Source: Alitiscatomonas aceti (GTDB lineage: Bacteria > Bacillota > Clostridia > Lachnospirales > Lachnospiraceae). From it: 64,000 bases of DNA. Made by a program: the position numbers and the translations under genes. This document shows positions 16,352 through 24,991 of the stretch, in pieces. Each line of letters opens with the position of its first letter. The stretch's first letter is position 1. The notes beneath the pieces were generated by a model, which saw only the letters and a program-made list of their open reading frames with translations, searched no databases and was not told where the DNA came from. The stretch spans positions 116,510-180,509 of the forward strand of contig NZ_JAOQJF010000002.1 in the NCBI RefSeq assembly GCF_025567195.1, given 5' to 3'.

Positions 16352-17250
16352 TGCATCCAAATAAAAAACGATTAAGACGTTCCATGATGTTTTTGAACTG
16401 CCAGAAGCCGGGCCTTATCAAGGACCCCTATATTTATAAGCCGGATTCCATCATGCTGGATCTGGAGGACGCGGTGGCGGAGAACCAGAAGGATGCGGCC
16501 AGGTATTCCCTGTTCCACGCCTTGCAGGAGATCGACTACCATGGCGTAGAACGGGTGGTGCGGATCAACGGCCTGGACACGCCTCACTGGAAGGAGGATA
16601 TCCGGGTCTGCGTGGCCGGAGGGGCTGACACCATCCGGATCGCAAAGACCGAGACGGCCCAGGATGTGAGGACCGTGGAGGAGCATGTGCTGGCGGCTGA
16701 GCGGGAGTTTGGACGGCCCGAGGGCAGCACTCTTTTAATGGCGGCCCTGGAATCCTGCAAGGGCGTTTTAAATGCCCTGGAGGTGTGCCAGTCCTCAGAC
16801 CGGCTCATCGGCATCGCCCTTTCCGGCGGCGACTACACAAAGGACCTTCAGACCACCATCACCGGCACCGGCGTGGAGCTCATGGGAGCCAGACAGCATA
16901 TGATCATGGCGGCCCGGGCGGCAGGCGTCCAGTGCTGGGATACGGTGTTCACCAACCTGGACGACATGGAGGGCTTTGAAAAGGAGACCCGTATGATCAA
17001 GCTCATGGGCTTCGATGGAAAATCCCTGGTGAACCCCCGTCAGATCGCCGTGGTACATAAGGTGTTCACCCCTGCTGAAAAGGAGATCGTGTTTGCCGAA
17101 AAGGTGGTGCGGGAGATCGACGACAAGAAGGCAAAGGGCATCGGTGTATTTACCGTGGATGGAAAGATGATCGACATCGCCTTCTACGACGGAGCAAAGA
17201 GAACGCTGGCCATGGCCAAGGCGGCCGGCGTGTATAAGGGGGAGCTGTAA
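16351..17250 (+). CDS. citE: Citrate lyase beta subunit (citryl-ACP lyase)
   Basis: CitE splits citryl-CitD into oxaloacetate and acetyl-CitD, a Mg2+-dependent TIM-barrel reaction of the HpcH/HpaI superfamily. Family motifs seen are LDLEDAV near residue 35, RINGLDTPHW and IALSGGDYTKDL. I start at ATG 16351 (MHPNKKRLRRS), which overlaps the citD stop in TAATG and has GGGGAGGTG upstream. The 299-residue length is normal. It is followed directly by citF, so the three subunits are made from one message. Confidence 0.95.
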   Translation: MHPNKKRLRRSMMFLNCQKPGLIKDPYIYKPDSIMLDLEDAVAENQKDAARYSLFHALQEIDYHGVERVVRINGLDTPHWKEDIRVCVAGGADTIRIAKTETAQDVRTVEEHVLAAEREFGRPEGSTLLMAALESCKGVLNALEVCQSSDRLIGIALSGGDYTKDLQTTITGTGVELMGARQHMIMAARAAGVQCWDTVFTNLDDMEGFEKETRMIKLMGFDGKSLVNPRQIAVVHKVFTPAEKEIVFAEKVVREIDDKKAKGIGVFTVDGKMIDIAFYDGAKRTLAMAKAAGVYKGEL

Positions 17251-17251
17251 T

Positions 17252-18811
17252 ATGATCAATGCTGTTGGAAGAGAGATCCCCGGGGAGATCTTAAAAAAGA
17301 CCGGCAAGGAACCCTTTCAGGGAGCCTATGCCTATGACAATCATGAATATAAAAAAGCGGCTCCCACCGTCCGCGCGCTCTGCGACCCGGGCCGGAGCAA
17401 AATGGTGGAAAATATCCGTGAGGCTCTGGTAAAATGCGGCATCCGGGACGGGATGACCCTTTCCTTCCATCACCATTTCCGTGAGGGAGATTATGTGGTC
17501 AACATGGTCATGGAGGAGATCCACAAAATGGGGATCAGGGACCTGACCATCTGCGCCAGCTCTCTGGGCAAGGCCAACGACCCCATCGTGCCCTACATCG
17601 AGGACGGCACCATCACCGGGATCCAGTCCTCCGGCGTCCGCGGAAAGATCGGAGAGGCCATCTCCACCGGGCGTTTAAGGGACCTGGCCATCATGCGCTC
17701 CCACGGCGGAAGGGTCCGCGCGGTGGAATCCGGCGAGGTCCATATCGACATCGCCTTCATCGGGGCCCCCACCTGCGATGAATACGGAAACATGCGGGCC
17801 AACGGCGGAAAGAGTGACTGCGGCGTATTATCCTACGCCATGGTGGATGCGGAATATGCCGACAAGGTGGTGGCCCTCACCGACTGCCTGGTCCCCTTCC
17901 CCAACGTTCCCGCCAGCATCTCCATGGTCCATGTGGACTATGTGTGCGTGGTGGACGAGATCGGAAATCCAGCAAAGATCGCCACTGGAGCGGCAAAGCC
18001 CACCACCGATGTGAGAAAGATCATGATGGCGGACTACTGCACCCAGTTTGTGATCCACACACCGTATTTTAAAGAGGGCTTTTCCTACCAGACCGGCGTG
18101 GGCGGAGCCTCCATCGCCTCCACCATTTCCCTGGGAAAGATCATGGAGGAGCGGGGGATCCACATGGGCCTGGGCCTGGGAGGCATCACCACCCCCATGT
18201 GTGAGCTTCTGGAAAAGGGCCTGATCAAAAAGATCGTGGATACCCAGGATTTCGATCTGGGAGCCATCGAGTCCATTAAGAGGAACCCGGACCACATTGA
18301 GATCTCCGCCTCGGAGTATGCCAACCCGTTCAATAAGGGAGCCTTCGTCAACAAGCTGGATTTCGTGATCCTGGCTTCCCTGGAGGTGGACGTGGACTTT
18401 AACTGCAACGTGGTGGTGGGCTCCGACGGCATGATCACAGGGGCCCAGGGCGGTCATCCGGATACGGCGGCCGGCGCAAAATGCACCATCGTCATCGCGC
18501 CGCTCCTGCAGGGACGGATCCCGGCCATCTGCACCCGTGTGACTACGGTGACGACTCCCGGCGAGACCGTGGACGTGGTCATCACCGATTACGGCATTGC
18601 CATCAACCCCAGACGGCAGGACCTGATCGAATGTATGAAGGACGTGGACCTTCCATTCTGCACCATTGAAGAGCTGCGGGATAAGGCCTACGCCATGGTG
18701 GGAGAACCGGATCCGGTGCAGTTTGATGACCGGATCGTGGGCGTCATCGAGGCCCGGGACGGCACCATCATCGACGTGGTCCGCCAGATCAAGGAATACG
18801 AGTTCTCATAA
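17252..18811 (+). CDS. citF: Citrate lyase alpha subunit (citrate:acetyl-ACP transferase)
   Basis: CitF exchanges citrate for acetate on the CitD arm, a coenzyme-A-transferase-like step. The 519 residues match the family. Motifs seen include LSFHHHFREGDYVVN, GGRVRAVESGEVHID and the late glycine-rich GGHPDTAAGAK. The ATG lies one base after the citE stop, with GGGGGAGC upstream. A terminator-like hairpin follows at 18856-18891, then a second transporter. With citD and citE it completes the lyase, but citC (acetate:lyase ligase) and citG (prosthetic group precursor) are not in the window. Confidence 0.95.
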   Translation: MINAVGREIPGEILKKTGKEPFQGAYAYDNHEYKKAAPTVRALCDPGRSKMVENIREALVKCGIRDGMTLSFHHHFREGDYVVNMVMEEIHKMGIRDLTICASSLGKANDPIVPYIEDGTITGIQSSGVRGKIGEAISTGRLRDLAIMRSHGGRVRAVESGEVHIDIAFIGAPTCDEYGNMRANGGKSDCGVLSYAMVDAEYADKVVALTDCLVPFPNVPASISMVHVDYVCVVDEIGNPAKIATGAAKPTTDVRKIMMADYCTQFVIHTPYFKEGFSYQTGVGGASIASTISLGKIMEERGIHMGLGLGGITTPMCELLEKGLIKKIVDTQDFDLGAIESIKRNPDHIEISASEYANPFNKGAFVNKLDFVILASLEVDVDFNCNVVVGSDGMITGAQGGHPDTAAGAKCTIVIAPLLQGRIPAICTRVTTVTTPGETVDVVITDYGIAINPRRQDLIECMKDVDLPFCTIEELRDKAYAMVGEPDPVQFDDRIVGVIEARDGTIIDVVRQIKEYEFS

Positions 18812-18855
18812 CCCCTTTTCATAAATACAGATCCCGGCCAGGCCGGGAAAGGCAG

Positions 18856-18891
18856 ACGGTCCGGAGGCACTGTCAGTTTCCGGGCCGTTTT
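18856..18891 (+). terminator. Terminator after citF
   Basis: ACGGTCCGGA pairs with TCCGGGCCGT (one G-T) around a 13-base loop and ends in TTTT. A smaller hairpin (TCCCGG-CCAGG-CCGGGA) precedes it. It may partly separate citDEF from the second transporter. Confidence 0.6.
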
Positions 18892-18976
18892 GCCGCCTGA
18901 AATGCTAAGAAAGTGTGAAACTTTCATGGAAATATACAAAGAAAACGCAAAATAAGCTTCAAAGGAGAGAAAAAGT

Positions 18977-20338
18977 ATGTCGGGTACCCTTGTAGGAATC
19001 CTTGGATTCGCCTGTATCGTCGCCATCGTGGTGACACTGTTCAAAAGTAAGACCCTGCCCAGCATTGCCTTCATCGTTTTTCCGATGATCCTGGCTCTTG
19101 TGCTGGTCCTGGGAAAATATTATACCTGGGAGGACATTGCATCCCTCATTAAGAGCGGCTTTTCCAGCACCGGTCCCACAGCGGCCCTGTTCGTGTTCAG
19201 TGTCCTGTATTTCGGTATCATGACCGACGCCGGGATGTTCGACGTGATCATCGGGAAGCTGATGCTTCTGGTGAAGGACAGCGTGGTGGGCGTCTGTATC
19301 ATGACCTGCATCATCGCACTCATCGGCCATCTGGACGGCGGCGGCGCTTCCACCTTCTGTATCGTGGTCCCGGCCATGCTGCCAGTCTATAAAAGGATGC
19401 ATATGCGTCCCACTACCATGCTGCGGATCGCGGTGCTTTCCATGGGCGTACTGAACCTGATGCCCTGGGCTGGTCCCACCATGCGGGCGGCCACAGTCCT
19501 GGGCATCGAGGCCGGAGCCTTATGGCGCACCATCATGCCGATCCAGGCCTGCGGGATCATCCTGGCTCTGGCCGTGGCCGTTGTCAACGGCATCATTGAA
19601 AAGAAGCGGGGAGCCGGATTAAACGGGCTCCTGGCCCAGACTGAGGGCCAGGCAGCAGTGAGCCCGGCAGAAGCAGCGGCAGCGGAAGCCGCCAGCGAGC
19701 TGGCCCGTCCCAGATTGTTCTTTTTTAACGTGTTCCTTACCATTGCGGTCATTGCCCTTCTGATCCTGGACATCTTCCCCAGCTACGTTCCCTTTATGAT
19801 GGGCGTGGCCCTGGCGATCCTGGTAAATTATCCGGGGGCGAAAATGCAGAAGAAGATCATCAATCTCCACGCCGGTCCGGCCCTTATGATGTGCTCCACC
19901 CTCATGGGAGCAGCCGTTCTCATGGGCGTTCTTGTAAAGAACGTGGAGGGCACAGAAAGCGTCATCACCTGTATGTCCGGCCTGATCAGCGGCTTTTTAC
20001 CGGCTGTGCTGGGACGCCACCTGCCGCTGGTGATCGGTATTTTAAGCGTGCCTCTGGCCCTGGCCTTCGATACGGACAGCTATTTCTACGGAATGCTTCC
20101 GGTAATGATCGGGATCGGAGAGGGTTTCGGCATCGCCGCCACTCCCATTGCCGTTGCCATGGTGGTGTGCAGAAACTGCGCCACCTTCATCAGCCCCATG
20201 GTTCCCGCCACCCTTCTGGGCGTTGGCCTGGCAGACGTGGACATCAAGGACCATATCAAGAACAGCTTTTTATGGGTATGGGGCTTCAGCTTTATCTGCA
20301 TGATCGTTGCCGTCCTGTTCGGGATCATGCCCTTATAA
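18977..20338 (+). CDS. CitMHS family transporter (second copy)
   Basis: A second 453-residue CitMHS carrier on the far side of citDEF. It shares the domain plan of the first copy: LYFGIMTDAGMFD, LDGGGASTFCIVVPA and MNLMPWAGPT-like motifs (here LNLMPWAGPTMR). The middle loop carries an alanine- and glutamate-rich stretch (about residues 220-245) missing from the first copy, and overall the two are clearly diverged. AAAGGAGAGAAAAAGT precedes the ATG. A different metal-citrate complex or a related tricarboxylate is the likely reason for two carriers (inference). A strong terminator follows. Confidence 0.88.
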   Translation: MSGTLVGILGFACIVAIVVTLFKSKTLPSIAFIVFPMILALVLVLGKYYTWEDIASLIKSGFSSTGPTAALFVFSVLYFGIMTDAGMFDVIIGKLMLLVKDSVVGVCIMTCIIALIGHLDGGGASTFCIVVPAMLPVYKRMHMRPTTMLRIAVLSMGVLNLMPWAGPTMRAATVLGIEAGALWRTIMPIQACGIILALAVAVVNGIIEKKRGAGLNGLLAQTEGQAAVSPAEAAAAEAASELARPRLFFFNVFLTIAVIALLILDIFPSYVPFMMGVALAILVNYPGAKMQKKIINLHAGPALMMCSTLMGAAVLMGVLVKNVEGTESVITCMSGLISGFLPAVLGRHLPLVIGILSVPLALAFDTDSYFYGMLPVMIGIGEGFGIAATPIAVAMVVCRNCATFISPMVPATLLGVGLADVDIKDHIKNSFLWVWGFSFICMIVAVLFGIMPL

Positions 20339-20360
20339 TTGAAAATCTTAGAAAGAAAAA

Positions 20361-20410
20361 CGCCGTTTCCCTGCGGGCTGATCACAGCCCCGTGGGGGAC
20401 GGCGTTTTTT
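20361..20410 (+). terminator. Intrinsic terminator of the citrate cluster
   Basis: CGCCGT and GGGCTG-type arms form a long GC-rich stem (CGCCGTTTCCC with GGGGGACGGCG), closed by TTTTTT. It ends the cit cluster and marks the border to AT-rich accessory DNA. Confidence 0.9.
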
Positions 20411-20731
20411 GCGCTGTAAAAGTGCTACGTCAGCTTTGAGCATTTCTCCCGCAGTAAATACCGTTTTTCTATTATCATGCCAGAAGATGCGTATAGATGC
20501 AGAAAACAAAAAACTGATACTTTTACTGTATCACATTTTATTATTAAAAACAAAAAAAGAAATTGACAAAATCACAAATAAATAATAAAATTATTAAAAA
20601 TAAACTGATTTTAATTTTGGGGCATTCTGGTGATATGTCAAGAGATATTTAAAAAGATTTTGATGGGTTTTTCCTAAAAAAGGGCGCACTTCACCATCGC
20701 TTAAAAATCAGTTCTTGAAAAATGAGCGTTA
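20411..20731 (+). promoter_or_regulatory. Gene-free AT-rich stretch with an orphan promoter and repeats
   Basis: No gene is seen here. A perfect TGATAC-N7-GTATCA repeat lies at 20515-20533. A consensus-like promoter follows: TTGACA (20563-20568), 17 bases, TAAAAT (20586-20591). Downstream, AACTGATTTTAA (20603-20614) and TTAAAAATCAGTT (20701-20713) form a long inverted repeat with one bulge. The promoter points into the 3' end of the IS110 remnant, that is, at no gene on its own strand. Confidence 0.55.
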
Positions 20732-22026
20732 TTAAGATTCCGTATTTAATTCGGCGTCCAGCTTTTCGCCGGTGTACAGTTGGTTCTTGACCAGCAATCC
20801 AAAAACAAGTCGTACAAATTTACGAGATGTAAGCGCGAGTGCTCTTTTGTGCTGATGTTTGGTTACCTCAGCATACTTTCTGGCATAAAAATCAGCGTAT
20901 TTAGGGATGTGCTTCCTGACGCTGTTCGCCGCTTCGCCAAGATAGTAGCGAAGATAGGGATTTCCGGCTTTCGACATTTGGTTGTCTTCAGAAACGAAAT
21001 CCCCGGAGTCCCCCTTGGGCCAGTAAAGCCCGGCATATTTGGCAAGGGCATCGGACGAATGAAACGCTGTTATATCGCCTATTTCTGATAGTATCCCGGA
21101 TGCCCATACCGGACCTATTCCAGGTATGGATTGAAGGATAATCAAGGCGTTAGGGTTCATCCCATTGATGAATGGCCTGTTCAATCAGCTTAATTTCTTT
21201 CTGATAGGCATGGATGCAGTTAAACGAGCTTGCCAGTGAAACGTTCGGCGGTTCGTACATGCACTTGTCTAAGCGGTAGGAATCCCTGGCTGCCTTCCGC
21301 AGAAGTTCGGAAGTTTTGGATATGTCAGAGATACGGTTCCTGCTCTTTTATGCAAGGAAGGTAAGCAGCTCATCCTCCGGCATATCGATGATCTCCTGTG
21401 GGGACAGGAACTCCGTCAGGACTGTTGAGGACGCAGTACCGTAGAGATTGCCAAAGGGCCTGTCATCCCCTTTAAGGATCTGAAACTCACTGAGCTTCAG
21501 ATAAAGATTAGAGACCATATAGGCTTCCCCCTCTCCCTGGCGATACACTCAGAAAGGTGCGTACGGTGCCTTGTAAGGCGTTTCATGGCTACAAATTGCC
21601 CGCCGCGCCAGGCTCCAGCTTTTTGGTATGGCCTACCCTGGCAAAGTCCGCAATGAGGTATGCATCTGCAGGATCGGTCTTTTCCATTCCGATATAGGAC
21701 TTGCGGTAATTCGCAGTAGTCTTTGGGTTGACACAGAAGACATAAGGCTTTTAGGGCATGAGAACCTCGCTGGTCGACAGGAAGTTTGAAATATGCACGC
21801 TGTATACAGAAGTAGATTCCAGCACGATAAGAAGCGTATCCAGATTTTTATGCTTGTGCATACACTCCGCAATCATATTCACAAGCTTGTCGGCGCCCGG
21901 CTGATTATTGCCAAATGACGAAGAGAGGTATTTGTTTTCCTCAAAGTCCATGGCATAGACAGCGTTGGTCTTTGAACTTACATCAATACCAACAAACAAG
22001 GTGGACATATAGTTGATCTTTAACAT
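20732..22026 (-). pseudogene. IS110 family transposase, decayed
   Basis: The remnant covers a whole IS110-type DEDD transposase. The N-terminal part (from ATG 22026, ribosome site GGAGGTGATATC) reads FVGIDVSSKTNAVYAMDFE with the first catalytic Asp. The next part has EKTDPADAYLIADFARVG. The C-terminal Transposase_20 part (20732-21184) has IPGIGPVWASGILSEIGD. Reading is broken by in-frame TAA at 21751-21753 and another after TFLA (21346-21348), and by at least three frameshifts (near 21605, 21530 and 21170). IS110 elements have no clear terminal inverted repeats, so the ends are not defined. Confidence 0.9.
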
Positions 22027-22320
22027 GATATCACCTCCATTCCGATGTAGATTTTTGAAGCCTGAAGCAAAAGGTTTATCCTGTGCTGCATACGGTGACC
22101 GAAACCTCGCGCAATGAGCATAGTCAGCCTTTCTTGCTGGGGCTAACGGCTGGGGATGAAAATTCTGTGTCATCGGAATGTGCCACATGTGCCAGGCTGA
22201 ATGCTTGAAAAGCAGTCTCGGACTAAGTCAGCTGAAAGGAGGGACAGCAGTGCCTTCGGACATCAGACTTTACCTGATATCATACCACAGGATCTACCTA
22301 TATTGAAATGTAACTTATCA
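22027..22320 (-). ncRNA. Structured leader of the IS110 remnant (bridge RNA candidate)
   Basis: IS110 elements encode a bridge RNA in the non-coding end upstream of the transposase. This stretch occupies that place and folds well. TCAGCCT (22124-22130) pairs with AGGCTGA (22194-22200) around a 63-base loop. Small hairpins follow at 22202-22216 (TGCTT-GAA-AAGCA) and AGTC-TCG-GACT next to it. No coding frame fits. The call rests on position and fold only. Confidence 0.35.
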
Positions 22321-22322
22321 AC

Positions 22323-22381
22323 TGTATAAATGGGAATTGGGATGAGGGGAATTCCTCTTAGATGTCTTTACCATTTATACA
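22323..22381. repeat. Perfect 11-base inverted repeat with inner hairpin
   Basis: TGTATAAATGG (22323-22333) and CCATTTATACA (22371-22381) are exact inverted copies 37 bases apart. The loop holds a second stem, GAGG-GGAATT-CCTC. A separate repeat TGTAAGC-N10-GCTTACA follows at 22398-22421. They lie in the leader of the caspase-like gene, or could be ends of a small mobile element. Confidence 0.6.
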
Positions 22382-22446
22382 CAAAAAAGAATACATCTGT
22401 AAGCTGTCTTTCTTGCTTACAAACTTATTATACGAGGAGGTAAAGT

Positions 22447-23955
22447 ATGAAAAGAGTTATAAGAATAGCTATTGTTTGTATTGCAGCGAGTTGCACGATA
22501 AGCGCGATGGGGGCAATTCGTATCCCTAACACAGATATAGAAATTAATGAAATAGTTACATCATCTACACCACAGGCATTAATCAAAGCAGCAAATGCAG
22601 AAGGTACATGGAAAAAAGACGAGATTGGATGGTGGTGGGAGTACCCAGACGGGACTTTTGCAAAAAACACCTGGGAGTACATTGAAAATCATTGGTATTA
22701 TTTTAATCATGATGGATATATGTATGTAGGATGGAGATATATCAATAACAATTGGTATTATTTGAATCCTGGTGATATTAGTGAACTTCCTTTTGGTGCA
22801 ATGGCGACAGGATGGCAAAGTATTCATAGTGCCAATTATGGAAAAAGTTTTGATTATTATTTAGGGCCAGATGGGAATCTCCTTGATAGTCCATCTGAAC
22901 GTTTTATTTCCTATGGACATGACTATACATTGGACGGAGATGTTAAGGAAATTAATACTATGGCTAGAGCAGAAGAAGTTGCTGATATATTAACAAATTT
23001 ATATGGACTTAAGGGTGATTTGCGAACTAATAAAGTTGCATCTGATGTATTTAATATAGATGGCAATATTCCAGATGGAAAAACGTATTTAAATACTGGA
23101 TTGTTTGTCCATAACGGTCATGGTGGACAGGGATGTGCCATTTTCCGTTCCCATACAGCACTTTCTGGACGGTTGACTGGAGTAGATGCGAATGATTATT
23201 CTTGCACCAAAATTGAAGGGAATGATATGAATAATTGTAAGATTGCTTTATTTTTCAGTTGCTCTACGGGGGTTCCAGGGACAGATGAAAATGGCAATCC
23301 AGGAAAAGGTGATTTGTTATCTATTTGCCAGGATGCGGGCGTTCTTGGAGTGTTTGGCTTTACAAATCCTGTTCTCCATGATTCAGATAATGTATTTGGA
23401 CCGGCATTGGTTAGAGAACTGGGAAGAGGCGCGACTTTAACGGAGGCTGCTGTGGTTGCACAAGAGTCAGTGCCATTATATGATGCTTGTCGGAATTACA
23501 GAATCCTTGGTGGAGATACTAAATTTATTATTTCAAATGAGGATCAAAAAACAAATACTAGTATGGAATTTTTAGATGAAGATATGTATATGCTGTATGA
23601 TTCTAAGTATGGCTATGATAGCTTTGTAAAAGTAATTGATGGAATAATGACATCCGATTATTATGTTACTAATGCAAGGGGGGATGTTATTTTTTCAAGA
23701 AATAAAATTATGAAAGATTCCGTGGATTCTATTGTCAGCAGTATAAATTCAATGGAAAACATAAAGAAATATTCTATAAATAAAGACTTCGAAGATGGAT
23801 TTGATGTGTATGAAAAAATTGATGGAGAGACAAGGCTCTTAAGAATTGTTTATTCAGAAACAATTAATAATGATATTGTTACACTTGAAGCTTTTGTTAC
23901 AGACTTACAGACAGGAGAAAGTATTCCGTACAGTAAGATTTTGGAAAGCTATTAA
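22447..23955 (+). CDS. Secreted wall-binding protein with caspase/CHAT-like domain
   Basis: A 502-residue exported protein. Residues 1-24 form a signal peptide. Residues ~57-125 carry choline/wall-binding-type repeats rich in Trp and Tyr (GWWWEYPDG, NHWYYFNHDG, NNWYYLNPGD). The following domain has the clan CD cysteine peptidase pattern: His225 in HNGHGGQG, then a hydrophobic strand ending at Cys272 in IALFFSCSTG, 47 residues on. This matches the His-Gly and Cys layout of caspase, gingipain, clostripain and CHAT families. The C-terminal ~130 residues match nothing I know. GAGGAGG precedes the ATG. The gene is markedly AT-rich compared with the core. Substrate unknown. Confidence 0.75.
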   Translation: MKRVIRIAIVCIAASCTISAMGAIRIPNTDIEINEIVTSSTPQALIKAANAEGTWKKDEIGWWWEYPDGTFAKNTWEYIENHWYYFNHDGYMYVGWRYINNNWYYLNPGDISELPFGAMATGWQSIHSANYGKSFDYYLGPDGNLLDSPSERFISYGHDYTLDGDVKEINTMARAEEVADILTNLYGLKGDLRTNKVASDVFNIDGNIPDGKTYLNTGLFVHNGHGGQGCAIFRSHTALSGRLTGVDANDYSCTKIEGNDMNNCKIALFFSCSTGVPGTDENGNPGKGDLLSICQDAGVLGVFGFTNPVLHDSDNVFGPALVRELGRGATLTEAAVVAQESVPLYDACRNYRILGGDTKFIISNEDQKTNTSMEFLDEDMYMLYDSKYGYDSFVKVIDGIMTSDYYVTNARGDVIFSRNKIMKDSVDSIVSSINSMENIKKYSINKDFEDGFDVYEKIDGETRLLRIVYSETINNDIVTLEAFVTDLQTGESIPYSKILESY

Positions 23956-23980
23956 TTTGAACAAAAGCGAGGAAACAGAA

Positions 23981-24196
23981 ATGAAAAAAATAACCGCATG
24001 CTTATGTATTATTGCTGTTACGATGTTTTTTGGCTTTTTTCTGTTTTATCCATGGAGTGAGAAGGTTTATGAGGATGGAGGAACGACCATATATTCCAGC
24101 CTTACATATGAACTGATCATATGGAGAACCATCGGCGGGAAAGATGATATTGAGTTTTATCTATTCCCTGAAAACCTGAAAAACCATGTGGTGTAG
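23981..24196 (+). CDS. Small single-pass membrane protein, paralog A
   Basis: A 71-residue protein with one N-terminal membrane segment (ACLCIIAVTMFFGFFLF) and a short soluble part with YEDGGTTIYSSLTYELIIW and FPENLKN. I start at ATG 23981 because GCGAGGAAACAG is well placed; the longer frame overlaps the caspase-like gene. It begins 25 bases after that gene and is followed by a clear paralog, so the three are probably one operon. I do not recognise the family. It could be an anchor, immunity or sensor partner of the secreted protein, but nothing proves this. Confidence 0.65.
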   Translation: MKKITACLCIIAVTMFFGFFLFYPWSEKVYEDGGTTIYSSLTYELIIWRTIGGKDDIEFYLFPENLKNHVV

Positions 24197-24243
24197 GGAC
24201 AGAAAGAAAAGAAAGTGCACCTGTAAGGGAGGGGGACATAGAC

Positions 24244-24465
24244 TTGCGCATTTATCTTTATACATTCATTTTGACGTTTGTTTTTTCTTTTTTCCTGTTT
24301 TTTCCGTGGAATAAGAAAATTTACGAAGAGGAGAGGATGGTCACCTATTCCAGTCTTTCTTACAAGATCATAATATGGAAGGGGCGGGATGAGCGTAACA
24401 GGTTTGAATTTTATCCATTCCCGGAAAATCTGAAAAACAGCCTGGAGCTGCTGGCAGATCCATAG
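24244..24465 (+). CDS. Small single-pass membrane protein, paralog B
   Basis: A 73-residue paralog of the preceding gene, starting with TTG at 24244 behind GGAGGGGG. It repeats the same plan: an N-terminal membrane segment (YTFILTFVFSFFLFFPW) followed by YEEERMVTYSSLSYKIIIW and FPFPENLKN-like sequence. About half of the residues after the membrane segment are shared. A tandem duplication in an otherwise small operon is notable. Function unknown. Confidence 0.6.
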   Translation: MRIYLYTFILTFVFSFFLFFPWNKKIYEEERMVTYSSLSYKIIIWKGRDERNRFEFYPFPENLKNSLELLADP

Positions 24466-24586
24466 ACAGCAGAAGGAACGCATTCTTATCTGATAAAATA
24501 GGGTTAATAAAGGAACAGCGATGGAAATGGATGGCTTTTAGTGGAGACTGGAGGCGGAAGATCAGACACACGGAAAGGAGAACGGT

Positions 24587-24826
24587 ATGAGAGACAGGAC
24601 AGAGAAGATGATCGGCGGAGTAAGCGTACTGCTGCTGTTATTTATGGTTACACGATGGAAACTTTTTGAATACGCTGCGCTGATCCTCTGGATCGTACAT
24701 CTGGGCTCCTATTTACGCAGGGAACGGAAGGCCAATCTTGTGACCATCTGGTACGCAGTCCTCGGAGCGGCGCTTATTGGTCTGTTTATATGGGATATCC
24801 TATATTATAATAAAGTTCTTCAATGA
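24587..24826 (+). CDS. Small two- or three-pass membrane protein
   Basis: A 79-residue membrane protein with hydrophobic segments at about 9-22, 26-42 and 52-72 and a basic loop (RRERKAN). GGAAAGGAGAACGGT precedes the ATG. It is followed within seven bases by a strong terminator, so it closes the small-gene cluster that starts with the caspase-like protein. Its base composition is closer to the core than that of the genes before it. I do not recognise the family. Confidence 0.6.
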   Translation: MRDRTEKMIGGVSVLLLLFMVTRWKLFEYAALILWIVHLGSYLRRERKANLVTIWYAVLGAALIGLFIWDILYYNKVLQ

Positions 24827-24832
24827 TCCATG

Positions 24833-24872
24833 AAGGGTGAAAGGCCTGAAGCAGGCTTTTCACCCTTACTTT
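24833..24872 (+). terminator. Intrinsic terminator
   Basis: AAGGGTGAAAGGCCTG and CAGGCTTTTCACCCTT form a long stem with a three-base loop, followed by ACTTTT. It ends the 22447-24826 gene cluster. Confidence 0.88.
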
Positions 24873-24991
24873 TGTATAAATTCCGTTTGAGAAATGATTG
24901 TGAAGATTTCAAATTTGATAAACAGTATCTTGAAGGTAAGTATGGCGCAGATCCATATCTTAGAAGAAATTATAGATTTGGGAAAGGTTGA

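Noticed and set aside
24833..24872. Long hairpin considered as a CRISPR-like or mobile repeat
   Set aside because: Single copy, followed by a T-rich end directly after a gene; it is an ordinary terminator. No CRISPR array is present in the window.
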